In this document: piece after piece, positions 1 through 7,790 of the stretch | Layout of the letters: every line of letters starts with the position of its first letter | Numbering within the stretch: the first letter of the stretch is position 1 | Source: Micromonospora sp. RHAY321 | GTDB lineage: Bacteria; Actinomycetota; Actinomycetes; Mycobacteriales; Micromonosporaceae | Direction of reading: 5' to 3' | Length of the DNA stretch: 64,000 nt | Assembly (NCBI RefSeq): GCF_023896955.1 | Contig: NZ_JAMHIW010000001.1 | Location: forward strand, 372,001-436,000 | Position numbers and translations under genes: made by a program | Notes under the pieces: model-generated | The model's database searches: none | Seen by the model: the letters and a program-made list of their open reading frames with translations, nothing else | What the model was told of the DNA's origin: nothing

Positions 1-49
1 CCGACGGCAAGCGGAGCAGCCCTGGACCTCACAGCGCCGTGGTTTGTAA

Positions 50-262
50 CTCGCCGACCCGAATCCGACGACGATCTTGCAGCGCCAGGCCCGGAGGTTC
101 ACAGCGGTGATCAAGATCGAGCCGGACGGCGACGGCACGAGGTACACCGCGATCGCGATCCACGCCGACGCGTCGGCGAAGAAGTCGCACGAGGAGATGG
201 GCTTCCTCGATGGTTGGGGCGCGGCCCTGGACCAGTTGGTCGACGTCATGAAGGCCCGCTGA
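50..262 (+). pseudogene. C-terminal remnant of an SRPBCC/AHSA1-type protein
   Basis: The last 55 or so residues read ARRFTAVIKIEPDGDGTRY..., followed by HEEMGFLDGWGAALDQLV. That is the usual C-terminal beta-strand and long helix of AHSA1-like SRPBCC proteins (toxin/lipid-binding fold, often encoded beside ArsR regulators). The reading frame is closed by a TAA at 47-49, and no frame upstream gives the expected N-terminal half, so this is only the tail of a normal protein of about 150 residues. A TTG at 77 could start a 61-residue product, but without most of the fold it is unlikely to work. The 5' part may lie outside the window after a frameshift. Function is not inferable beyond the fold. 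Confidence 0.55.
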
Positions 263-390
263 CCGCGGACACCGGCTGGCGGCGTAGAACCGCCGCCAGG
301 ACCGGTGCACGGAGCTACGGAACGCTCGGGGGACAGCCGCCGACCTGAATTTGCCCTAGATCGACTCTGATTGTGAGGTACGGGCACGCG

Positions 391-1605
391 TCAGCGTGGC
401 GGCGAGGCCTGCTCTAGTGGGCGTCCGTGGGCTCGGATCGTGTCGGAGACGGCGACGCCGAGCAGGACGGCGACAGCTGCTGCAGCGACCCCGAGTGGCG
501 GCAGGCCGACCATCACCGGCGCCATGGCAGCGAGGACGAGGATCCCGATCGGCCGTGGCCGGGACACCCGGGCGAAGGCCACATACTCGAATACTGAGCG
601 CCCGGCGAGGTAGAGCGCGGGCCCGCCGAGGATGGCGCCGACCCAGGCGGGTTTGGCGTCTCCGGTCGGATTTATGAGGACGATTTCGGAGCCGGCTGAG
701 GTTGCGAGGATGCCGGCCACCATGAGCAGGTGTGAGAACTCGGCCGACCGACCGAGCCGGCCGGGGTCGGTGGATGCCGCGATAGCCTCGCCCAAGATCT
801 GGCCGGCTCGGTAGAAGTAGATCCGCCACAGCAACACCGTGGTGAGGAACGACAATGTAAGGGCCAATGTTCGTTCAGCCACGATCGGACCGCGTAGAAG
901 ACTCGACCCGGAGGTCAGAATCGTCTCACCAAGCGCGACGATGACGAGCTGCCAGTAGCGTTCGGCCAGGTGCTCGCCCGCGACGGCCCACGGGGACACC
1001 TGCGAGCGACCCAGCCCCGGTACCGGCCAGCCGAGTCTGCCCCCCAGGTAGTCGATCACCAGGGCCAACGTCCACAGTGTATTGCGCGTCACCTCGGGTG
1101 CGAAGGCTCCGGCGAGCCACGGCACGGCAGACGCGCCGAACCAGACGAGCGCCAGCATGTTGATGCGACGCAGATCATGACCCCGCACGATGAGTACGAA
1201 GAAGAGGGTGCGGCCCACCTGGATCGCGACGTACGTGCTCGCGAAGAGCAGGCCAGTCTCGGCGAGAGCCCCCGATATCGCGACCGCCAGGAACAGGCTC
1301 CCAAGCATCGTCGCGAGGACAACGAACTGGATCGCCGGCTGGAACGGATCGAACCTGCTGGTCATCCATGCCGTCTGGGTCCAGATCCACCAGACAGCCA
1401 GGAGCAGCAGCAGAGTCTCGCCGTTCTCCGCAAGGGAAGTGGTCAACCTCTCCGCGACGTGACCCCTGGTGTAGTCCAGCACCAACTCGTGCACGATCCG
1501 GGTGAGCGCGAAGACGTACACGAGATCGAAGAACAGTTCCAGGAAGGTCGGCCGCTGCGGACTCTCACGCCTGCGCAGCAGATTGGCCACTCTATTCGTC
1601 GTCAC
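391..1605 (-). CDS. Low temperature requirement protein A (LtrA) family membrane protein
   Basis: A 404-residue polytopic membrane protein. The N-terminus carries the LtrA family signature around residues 15-40 (PQRPTFLELFFDLVYVFALTRIVHE), followed by about ten hydrophobic segments and a W-I-W-T-Q-T-A-W motif in the third helix. LtrA was named in Listeria for growth at low temperature; the biochemical activity is unknown, though it is believed to act in the membrane as a transporter or sensor. Start is GTG (VTTNRVANLL). It stands alone: the nearest gene on the same strand is the decayed merR upstream, and no operon partner is evident. Length and motifs are normal, so the family call is firm and the role is open. 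Confidence 0.9.
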   Translation of the reverse strand: MTTNRVANLLRRRESPQRPTFLELFFDLVYVFALTRIVHELVLDYTRGHVAERLTTSLAENGETLLLLLAVWWIWTQTAWMTSRFDPFQPAIQFVVLATMLGSLFLAVAISGALAETGLLFASTYVAIQVGRTLFFVLIVRGHDLRRINMLALVWFGASAVPWLAGAFAPEVTRNTLWTLALVIDYLGGRLGWPVPGLGRSQVSPWAVAGEHLAERYWQLVIVALGETILTSGSSLLRGPIVAERTLALTLSFLTTVLLWRIYFYRAGQILGEAIAASTDPGRLGRSAEFSHLLMVAGILATSAGSEIVLINPTGDAKPAWVGAILGGPALYLAGRSVFEYVAFARVSRPRPIGILVLAAMAPVMVGLPPLGVAAAAVAVLLGVAVSDTIRAHGRPLEQASPPR

Positions 1606-1772
1606 CGGCCCGCCCGCTTCGTCGGCTTTCGCTGACGCAGTCGTACCACGTCGCCGCGCCGCCCACGGATAAGACGCACCCTAATGACTAGAGCCCTGAC
1701 GGCCGACGAGGGCTGCCACCACGCCGAGCCCTGTCCTCTCTGATTAAAGGCAACGGCCATCTGACCGACGTG

Positions 1773-2038
1773 CTATGCGGGTTCCACGCAGGGCTGACAC
1801 GCCGCGGGCGACGACGGCGTCGAGGAGCTCGCTGACCGCGCCAGCGGGACCCCCGCCTCGGCGAGGCTCCGGATCCGGGTGAGTCGCACGACGGCTGCGG
1901 CGTCGTAGCTGCGGTAGCCGGAGGCGTCACGCCAGGCTCCCGCAGCAGCCCGATCTGCTGGTAGTGCCGCACCGCGCGAATGGTCACCCCGGCGTAGGAG
2001 GCCAGCTGTCTGATGGTCAGTATGGCTTCAGCCTGCAC
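1773..2038 (-). pseudogene. Frameshifted and truncated MerR-family regulator
   Basis: The first 37 residues (MQAEAILTIRQLASYAGVTIRAVRHYQQIGLLREPGV) are an intact MerR winged helix-turn-helix. The frame then breaks. Reading another frame across 1930-1830 continues the family: ASGYRSYDAAAVVRLTRIRS, then LAEAGVPL. A second slip is needed to recover a SELLDAVV-like segment, and a stop follows at 1773-1775. The expected helical effector domain (150 or more residues) is absent. The surviving part closely resembles the intact MerR encoded at 55610-56389. A decayed regulator is more likely than two sequencing errors, because the rest of the gene is missing too. Adjacent kup is transcribed divergently, but a functional link cannot be shown. 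Confidence 0.75.
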
Positions 2039-2109
2039 GAAGATGGCCCGTCGGGCGCGATTGCGACATACCGCCTAGGCGGTTGCGTTTGGGTTGGTAT
2101 GCCTGTGGG

Positions 2110-4080
2110 GTGGCGGAGCTAGCGGACGACGAACAACCCAGCCTGAACCAGGGGCCGGCGAAGAGTGGCGGGCCGGCGTCCCGGACAGCGCCCGCGGGCC
2201 GTCGGACGGCGCGGCTCGGGCTGACCCTGGGCGCGTTGGGCGTGGTGTATGGCGATATCGGAACAAGCCCGCTGTACGCGCTGAAGACGGTGTTCACCCT
2301 CGACCGTGGTCTGGTGCCGACCGCGCCGGACGTGTTCGGCGTGATCTCGCTGGTGTTCTGGTCGATCATCCTGATCGTGTCGGTCAAGTACGTCATCTTC
2401 ATTCTGCGGGCCGACAACGAGGGCGAGGGCGGGGTGATGGCCTTGGCCGCGCTTGCCGGGAGAGTGCTGGTCAAGGGCAGCGAAAGGCGCGCCGCCACGG
2501 TGCTGGCGCTGGGGGCTCTGGGTGCTGCGCTGTTCTACGGCGACAGCGTGATCACTCCGGCGATCTCGGTGCTCTCCGCGGTGGAGGGCCTTGAGGTCAT
2601 CTCACCGGCGTGGGCGGTGGTGGTGCTCCCGGTGTCCGCGGTGATCCTCACCCTGCTGTTCGCCATCCAGCGTTGGGGCACCGGACGGGTCGGGGCGGTG
2701 TTCGGGCCGATCATGCTGCTCTGGTTCGCCAGTTTGGGCGTCGCCGGCGCGGCCGAGGTAATCCGTCATCCGGGTGTGCTGGCCGGGCTGTCCCCCAGCT
2801 ACGCGGTGCTGTTCTTCGTGGACCACCCCGTCGTCGCGTTCATCGCGATGGGGGCCGTGGTGCTGGCGATCACCGGCGCGGAGGCGCTCTACGCCGACAT
2901 GGGACACTTCGGTCGCGCCCCGATCCGCCGGGCCTGGTTCGCGATCGTGTTTCCCGCCCTGACGTTGAACTACCTCGGCCAGGGCGCGTTGATCCTGCGC
3001 GCACCCGCCAGCCGGGAGAACCCATTCTTCCTGCTCCTACCAGACTGGGCGCAACTGCCGATGGTCGTCCTGGCCACCGTGGCCACTGTCATCGCGTCCC
3101 AGTCGGTGATCTCCGGAGCGTTCTCGGTGTCCCGGGAGGCCATGCGGCTGGGCTTCCTGCCGCGACTGCGCATCCGGCAGACCTCCGCCCACCAGTACGG
3201 GCAGATCTACGCCCCCGGGGTGAACTGGGCACTGTTCGCGGCAGTCCTGCTGGTGGTGTTCGCGTTCGGCTCGTCCACGAACCTCGCCGCCGCGTACGGG
3301 GTAGCAGTCACCGGCACATTCCTGATCACCACGACCCTGTTCCTCGTCGTCGCGCGGGTCCAGTGGCACTGGCCCTTCCGGCGACTGGTGCTGTTCGGGG
3401 TCATCTTCGGCAGCCTCGAGCTGACCTTCTTCACCGCGAACCTCGCCAAGGTCACCCACGGCGGTTGGCTGACGCTGCTCATTGCGATCGTCCTGTTCAC
3501 GCTCCTGCTGACCTGGCGGCGCGGAGCCAAACTGGTCACCGCCCGGCGGATCGAGCGCGAAGGCCCCCTGCGCGACTTCATCGACGACCTGCACGCCGCC
3601 AACACGCCGCGGGTGCCGGGCACCGCCGTGTTCCCCCACCCGAACAAGGAAACCACTCCCCTGGCGCTGCGGGCGAACGTCGCGCACAACCACGTACGCC
3701 ACGAGAAGATCCTCATCGTCACCGGTAACACCGCCAACGTCCCCCATATCCCTTGGGACCAGCGCCTGACCATCGACGATCTCGGCAACCCAGACGACGG
3801 CATCATCCACATCACCGCCGTCTTCGGCTTCCAGGACCCCACCGACTTCCCCGAGGTCCTGCGCCGCTGCGCCACCCACCCCCTCGCCGAAGGAATCGAC
3901 AGCGGACAGGTCTCCTACTTCGTCTCGCGGATCACGCTGCGCTGCACCCGGAGCCCGGGAATGGCCACCTGGCGTAAACGGCTGTTCATCGCCCTCGCCC
4001 ACAACGCCGCCAGCCACGCCGAGTTCCTGCACCTGCCTGAGGAACTCACCATCGTCCTCAGCGCCGAAGTCCCCGTCTAG
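2110..4080 (+). CDS. kup: Kup (KUP/HAK/KT) potassium uptake permease
   Basis: About 656 residues, the standard length for Kup, which brings K+ into the cell by K+/H+ symport. The family hallmark GVVYGDIGTSPLYALKTVF is near the N-terminus, followed by about 12 transmembrane segments, a conserved GDSVITPAISVLSAVEGL block and a cytosolic C-terminal domain from about residue 470 (NHVRHEKILIVT, then VFGFQDPTDFPEVLR). I chose the in-frame GTG at 2110 (VAELADDEQPSLNQ) because an upstream TTG at 2083 adds only a poor extension; neither has a strong ribosome site. The decayed merR diverges upstream. Downstream non-coding DNA contains a piece of another large permease gene. Function is confident. Confidence 0.93.
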   Translation: MAELADDEQPSLNQGPAKSGGPASRTAPAGRRTARLGLTLGALGVVYGDIGTSPLYALKTVFTLDRGLVPTAPDVFGVISLVFWSIILIVSVKYVIFILRADNEGEGGVMALAALAGRVLVKGSERRAATVLALGALGAALFYGDSVITPAISVLSAVEGLEVISPAWAVVVLPVSAVILTLLFAIQRWGTGRVGAVFGPIMLLWFASLGVAGAAEVIRHPGVLAGLSPSYAVLFFVDHPVVAFIAMGAVVLAITGAEALYADMGHFGRAPIRRAWFAIVFPALTLNYLGQGALILRAPASRENPFFLLLPDWAQLPMVVLATVATVIASQSVISGAFSVSREAMRLGFLPRLRIRQTSAHQYGQIYAPGVNWALFAAVLLVVFAFGSSTNLAAAYGVAVTGTFLITTTLFLVVARVQWHWPFRRLVLFGVIFGSLELTFFTANLAKVTHGGWLTLLIAIVLFTLLLTWRRGAKLVTARRIEREGPLRDFIDDLHAANTPRVPGTAVFPHPNKETTPLALRANVAHNHVRHEKILIVTGNTANVPHIPWDQRLTIDDLGNPDDGIIHITAVFGFQDPTDFPEVLRRCATHPLAEGIDSGQVSYFVSRITLRCTRSPGMATWRKRLFIALAHNAASHAEFLHLPEELTIVLSAEVPV

Positions 4081-4168
4081 ACTCCGCCTCGGCACGAGCC
4101 CTAATGACACCCAATCAACAGGTCATCCCGTCGAAGCCGTCGTCTCAGATCCTCGGGGCCGGGCTGGC

Positions 4169-4264
4169 ATGGTCGGTGCTTCCGCCACCGACCTGGATGC
4201 CCGGGCCGGTGAGCAGGGTCGGGTTCCACCTTGCGGATGATCTCCCGGACGACAGGTGGGTTGA
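4169..4264 (-). pseudogene. Fragment matching the 3' end of the APC permease gene at 50.3 kb
   Basis: Read on the minus strand this encodes [20 protein letters not shown], nearly identical to the permease C-terminus [20 protein letters not shown] encoded at 50274-50360. DNA similarity spans about 95 bp (4169-4264 against 50260-50354) and runs past the stop codon of the intact gene, so it is a DNA fragment rather than a shared protein motif. The stop codon itself is changed here. No permease sequence continues upstream. The rest of the 4081-4597 interval contains no convincing gene: only this fragment and the leader of the PKD protein gene. Confidence 0.7.
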
Positions 4265-4535
4265 CCAAGACGGTCCTGGAGCCCGCGCTCAACGAGGATC
4301 GGTCCTCGCCGGAACGTCGCCCCTGCTCTCTTTGGGGTGCGAGCGTGATCACGGCCGGCACCACCGACCCGGGTGCGGGGTGACGGAGGTCGAGGTGGTG
4401 CCGGAGACGGCACCACGCCTACCCGGGGGTCGGTCAGCGAGGGGAACGGCCCCATCTGACGTACCTCTGCCCGCTGTCGGGGCATCGGCCGGCTTCTTAA
4501 CCGAAACTAATAGTTCCCTTAGCGAAGCCGCTGTA

Positions 4536-4555
4536 TCCGACGCCTTACCGTCGGA
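4536..4555 (+). promoter_or_regulatory. Hairpin in the leader of the PKD protein gene
   Basis: Seven-base arms TCCGACG and CGTCGGA enclose a six-base loop, 43 bases before the GTG start at 4598. An AT-rich palindrome AACTAATAGTT lies just upstream at 4505-4515, the most AT-rich point of this stretch, and could mark the promoter or an operator. No known riboswitch consensus was recognised. Confidence 0.3.
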
Positions 4556-4597
4556 CGGTCATATCCACAAGGGATAGCAGACCGAGGAGTACATCCA

Positions 4598-6037
4598 GTG
4601 GTCAGACGCCATGCCGCACGACTCGTCGTCGCTCTCGTAGGAGTGATCGCTCTGCTCGCCGCGGGGCAGACTGCGGCCTTCGCCGCGCCGAGCAACGACG
4701 ACTACTCCGCCGCCATCGCGGTGGAGACCCTTCCTTTCACCACCACCATCGACACCAGCGGCGCCACGACAGGCCCGAACGACCCGACCACCTGCTCCAA
4801 CAAGGGGTCGGTCTGGTTCACCGTCACGCCAGAGCGGGACGGCCGCCTGCAGGCCGACACGATCGGCAGCGACTACGACACCGTGCTCTCCGCCTGGACC
4901 GGCGAGCCGGGGGCGTTCACTCAGCTGGCCTGCAACGACGACTACCAGGCGCAGCAGTCGAGGGTCGCCTTCCCGGTCACCGCCGGGACCACTTACCGCT
5001 TCATCGTCGGTGTCTGCTGCGGCAACGGCGGGGTGGGCGGCGGGTCGCTCCGGTTCTCGGTCGGCTACGTCCCGCCGCCGCCGAACGACAACTTCGCCGA
5101 CGCGACCGCGGTCACCGGGCTGCCCTACTCGAACACCCAGCCTTATGAAGGTGCCACCCGGGAGGCGGGCGAGAGGTCGGTCTGCGCTTCCTCACAGCAC
5201 ACCACCTGGTACTCGTACACGCCGACGACCACCGTGTCGGTCGTCGCCCAGACGAACCCGATGTACGCCGGCATCAACGTGTACCTCGGCTCCTCGCTCG
5301 GCGGCCTGTCCTCCGTCCGGTGCACCGGTCTCTACGACTACCGCTCGCTGACCTTCGTGGCGCAAGCCGGCCGGACGTACCTGTTCCAGGTCAGCGGCGA
5401 CGGCATCGCCTCGCACGCCTTCCAGTTGGCGGAGGCGCCCGCTCCCGTCGCCAACTTCGCCTACTACCGGAGCGATCCCAATTCGTTCGACATCGTCGCG
5501 TTTTCCAACACCGCCCACGATCCGGCCGGCGCGGGCCTCGAGTCCTTCGCCTGGGACTTCGGCGACGGTACGACCTCGACGGAGCCGAACGCGAACCACC
5601 GTTTCCCCCGCGACGGTGACTACCCGGTCAGGCTGACGGTGGAAACGTCGGACGGGCGCAGCGACTCGATCACCCGGGTGGTCCAGGTGCGTACCCACGA
5701 CGTGGCGATCGTGCGGGTGAAGGTGCCGACGAGCGCCAAGGTGGGGCAGACCGTCACGGTTGAGGTCCACGTCCAGAACACCCGGTACGAGGAGAGCGTC
5801 CAGGTGGACCTCTACAAGAGCGTCGCGGGAGACTACTCCCACCTCGGGGCGCTGAACCAGATTGTTCCGGTCAGGGAGACCGGAAAGACCACTCGCTTTG
5901 CGTTCACCTATACGGTGACAGCCGACGACCTGGCCCTCGGGAAGCTCACCTTCCGGGCTGCCGCGGACCTGAGTCCGAACCGGGACGCGATCCCGGCGGA
6001 CAACGAACTGCTCTCCACTCCCGTCAAGATCGTCTGA
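4598..6037 (+). CDS. Secreted PKD-domain protein
   Basis: 479 residues starting with a classical signal peptide (VVRRHAARLVVALVGVIALL, cleaved near AFAAPSNDD). Two similar beta-rich repeats follow (about residues 33-160 and 165-280), each opening with a PSNDDYSAA / PPNDNFADA motif and holding a conserved VWFTVTP / TWYSYTP segment. A PKD domain sits at about 285-365 (core FAWDFGDGTTSTEPNANHRF), and the final 110 residues look like a CARDB-type adhesion module (VGQTVTVEVHVQNT). No catalytic motif is visible, so this is probably a surface or matrix-binding protein. The GTG start is supported by GAGGAG about eight bases upstream. A strong terminator follows the stop. Transcribed alone. Confidence 0.8.
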   Translation: MVRRHAARLVVALVGVIALLAAGQTAAFAAPSNDDYSAAIAVETLPFTTTIDTSGATTGPNDPTTCSNKGSVWFTVTPERDGRLQADTIGSDYDTVLSAWTGEPGAFTQLACNDDYQAQQSRVAFPVTAGTTYRFIVGVCCGNGGVGGGSLRFSVGYVPPPPNDNFADATAVTGLPYSNTQPYEGATREAGERSVCASSQHTTWYSYTPTTTVSVVAQTNPMYAGINVYLGSSLGGLSSVRCTGLYDYRSLTFVAQAGRTYLFQVSGDGIASHAFQLAEAPAPVANFAYYRSDPNSFDIVAFSNTAHDPAGAGLESFAWDFGDGTTSTEPNANHRFPRDGDYPVRLTVETSDGRSDSITRVVQVRTHDVAIVRVKVPTSAKVGQTVTVEVHVQNTRYEESVQVDLYKSVAGDYSHLGALNQIVPVRETGKTTRFAFTYTVTADDLALGKLTFRAAADLSPNRDAIPADNELLSTPVKIV

Positions 6038-6047
6038 GTGCTCGACT

Positions 6048-6070
6048 CCCCCGGGTCCCGGACCCGGGGG
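6048..6070 (+). terminator. Rho-independent-type terminator after the PKD gene
   Basis: Ten-base arms CCCCCGGGTC and GACCCGGGGG around a three-base CCG loop begin ten bases after the TGA at 6037, followed by TTCT. The stem is perfect and G+C rich, as usual for actinomycete terminators that lack a long U tract. Confidence 0.75.
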
Positions 6071-6171
6071 TTCTCAGCAGAGGGCTCTCAGCAGCGCGAT
6101 CACGTCATCTCGTGACGCCGGGTCGCCGGCGAGCAGCCTTCGCGGGCCGATCGACGAGTTCGTCTTGATGA

Positions 6172-6351
6172 TCAGGCCATGAAGGTTCATCTGAGGGCGT
6201 TGAACGTCTCGTTGGCCCTAACGGCGCGGGAAAGTCGAGCTTCCTCGACGTCATCGCGTTCTTGGGCTATGCGACCCGCGATGACTTGGCGCCGGCGCTT
6301 GACCGCCGCGCGGCTTCGATCGGGTGGTGTTTCGGGCTGCGAAGGTAGTCG
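6172..6351 (+). pseudogene. Remnant of an AAA/ABC-type P-loop ATPase
   Basis: One frame encodes ERLVGPNGAGKSSFLDVIAF, then LGYATRDDLAPALDRRA, before a TAG at 6349-6351. GPNGAGKSS is a Walker A loop, and the run after it matches the start of RecF/AAA_21-type ATPases of the kind that accompany phage-defence and nuclease genes. The natural start (ATG at 6179, MKVHLRALNV) is in a different frame from the Walker segment, so the gene is frameshifted and cut off after about 50 residues. No Walker B or signature region is found downstream; 6352-6446 then leads into apbE on the other strand. Confidence 0.65.
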
Positions 6352-6446
6352 TTTGCCGAGCCACCCTGTACCGGGTCGACGGAGAGGAATCGGCCGGTGT
6401 TCGGGCTGTGCAGGCGACACCCATCAGGATGACGTCGTCGAGCCCG

Positions 6447-7253
6447 TCAGCAGAGCGTCGCTTGCCGCTCGGCGGCCATGCCGCCAGCGGTGGCGGTCAG
6501 GGCGCCGGTGGCGTCGACGATCAGAGCCCGGTAGCCGGTCAGGTCGGCGAGCCACCGGATCCCGCCGGCGCCGCGGGCGACCGCAGCCGTGGCGTACACG
6601 TCCGCCCAGGTCAGCGAGGGACCAACCACCGTCACCGAAGCCACCTCGACCGGAGACCGACCGGTGTACGGATCGAGGATGTGTGCGCCGCGACGGCCGG
6701 TGCCCGAGGTGGCGACGGCGCCGGTTCGGATCGGCAGCGCCGCTAGCAGGTGGTCCGGCGCGGCGGGATCCTCCACCCCGACCCGCCAGTCCGGCTGGTC
6801 GGAGCCGGTTCGTAGGAGGATGTCCCCACCCGCATTGAGGCTGAAGTCCGTCACCTCGCGCTCGGCGAGCAGCCGGCCCGCTCGCTCCACCGCCCACCCT
6901 TTCACCAGCCCGGACGGGTCGAACCGCAGCCGACCCTCGGGCCCCGGCAGCATCGCGTCGAAATAGCCGTCGGTCCGCCGCCGCGCCTCCTCGCACAGTT
7001 TCAGCACCTCGCGCACCAGCGGATCACTGTCAGCGATGCTCAACCGCCCTCGGTTCAATTCGCTGACCTGGCTGTCCGGCCGGTAGGTGCTGAACAACCG
7101 GTCAACCGCACGTAACTCGTCGAACACCACGGCCACCGCGCTGGCCACAGCCGGCGTGTGTGCCTCTGCTCGCACCTGCACCGAGATCGGCATGCCCATG
7201 ATCTGCTCGACCCACGACCGTCGTGGTGTGCTCACCGATCCTTGGGTCATCAC
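6447..7253 (-). CDS. apbE: FAD:protein FMN transferase (ApbE)
   Basis: 268 residues matching ApbE, which uses FAD to attach FMN covalently to a Ser/Thr of extracytoplasmic flavoproteins. Visible motifs: EQIMGMPISVQVRAE at the start of the fold, SELNRG, a glycine-rich LNAGGDILLRTG core, and the diagnostic AHILDPYTGRSP metal/FAD-binding block near residue 190. No clear signal peptide is visible, so export or attachment is uncertain. The ATG overlaps the stop of the FMN-binding protein gene by four bases, so the two are translationally coupled. That neighbour carries an SGAT-type acceptor site, its presumed substrate. Last gene of a five-gene operon beginning with the response regulator at 11372. 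Confidence 0.93.
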   Translation of the reverse strand: MMTQGSVSTPRRSWVEQIMGMPISVQVRAEAHTPAVASAVAVVFDELRAVDRLFSTYRPDSQVSELNRGRLSIADSDPLVREVLKLCEEARRRTDGYFDAMLPGPEGRLRFDPSGLVKGWAVERAGRLLAEREVTDFSLNAGGDILLRTGSDQPDWRVGVEDPAAPDHLLAALPIRTGAVATSGTGRRGAHILDPYTGRSPVEVASVTVVGPSLTWADVYATAAVARGAGGIRWLADLTGYRALIVDATGALTATAGGMAAERQATLC

Positions 7254-7771
7254 GAGCCCCCGCCGAGATGGGCCGCGTCCAGCGCGGCCTGCAACGACTG
7301 GGTGTACGCCTCGCTCGTGGCGGTTGCTCCGCTGACCGTGTCAACATGGGCGCTTTGCGCGCTGAGCACCTCCTGGCGTAGCTGTGGCACCGCGTAGGAG
7401 TTGATCCGCTGCGAATGGCCGTCGGGGGGCAGCGCCAGCGTGGTCGTGTCGGTGATCTTGCCTCCTGAGATTTTCACCTGGACCTGAACCGGGCCGAAGC
7501 CGTTGTCCACGACGGTCCCGTTGACCGTCGTCGTGCCGCTGGCAGGTGCCGAGGTCGCGCCGCCCGGCGGGGAGGTTCCTGCCGCCCCGGTCCCGGCCGC
7601 CCCGGTCCCGGCCACGCCGGTCTGGGGCGCCGCGCCGGGGACGGCTGGTCCGACGATGCCGGGTGGCGCCGTGCTGGCCCCTCCGGGTAGGCCGGCCGTG
7701 CTGGTCCGGTAGCTGAAGAGCAGGACCAGTACGGCAATGGTGCTCACCAGGGCCAGGGTGATTCGTCGCAT
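7250..7771 (-). CDS. Membrane-anchored FMN-binding protein, likely ApbE substrate
   Basis: 173 residues. An N-terminal transmembrane anchor (MRRITLALVSTIAVLVLLFS) is followed by a Pro/Ala/Gly linker with GTGAAGTGAAGT repeats (about residues 30-75). A compact FMN-binding domain then fills residues 78-170 (VNGTVVDNGFGPVQVQVKIS). Its DTVSGATAT segment fits the ApbE flavinylation consensus, predicting covalent FMN on the threonine; that modification is inferred from family knowledge. The domain should face outside the membrane and accept electrons from the ferric-reductase-like protein encoded just upstream. The gap to that gene is 19 bases and the end overlaps apbE, a conserved-looking trio. Confidence 0.88.
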   Translation of the reverse strand: MRRITLALVSTIAVLVLLFSYRTSTAGLPGGASTAPPGIVGPAVPGAAPQTGVAGTGAAGTGAAGTSPPGGATSAPASGTTTVNGTVVDNGFGPVQVQVKISGGKITDTTTLALPPDGHSQRINSYAVPQLRQEVLSAQSAHVDTVSGATATSEAYTQSLQAALDAAHLGGGS

Positions 7772-7790
7772 GTCGTCCTCCTCTTCCGTC

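Noticed and set aside
2040..2110. A c-di-AMP (ydaO-type) riboswitch before kup.
   Set aside because: The leader is only about 70 bases long and none of the conserved ydaO motifs could be found.
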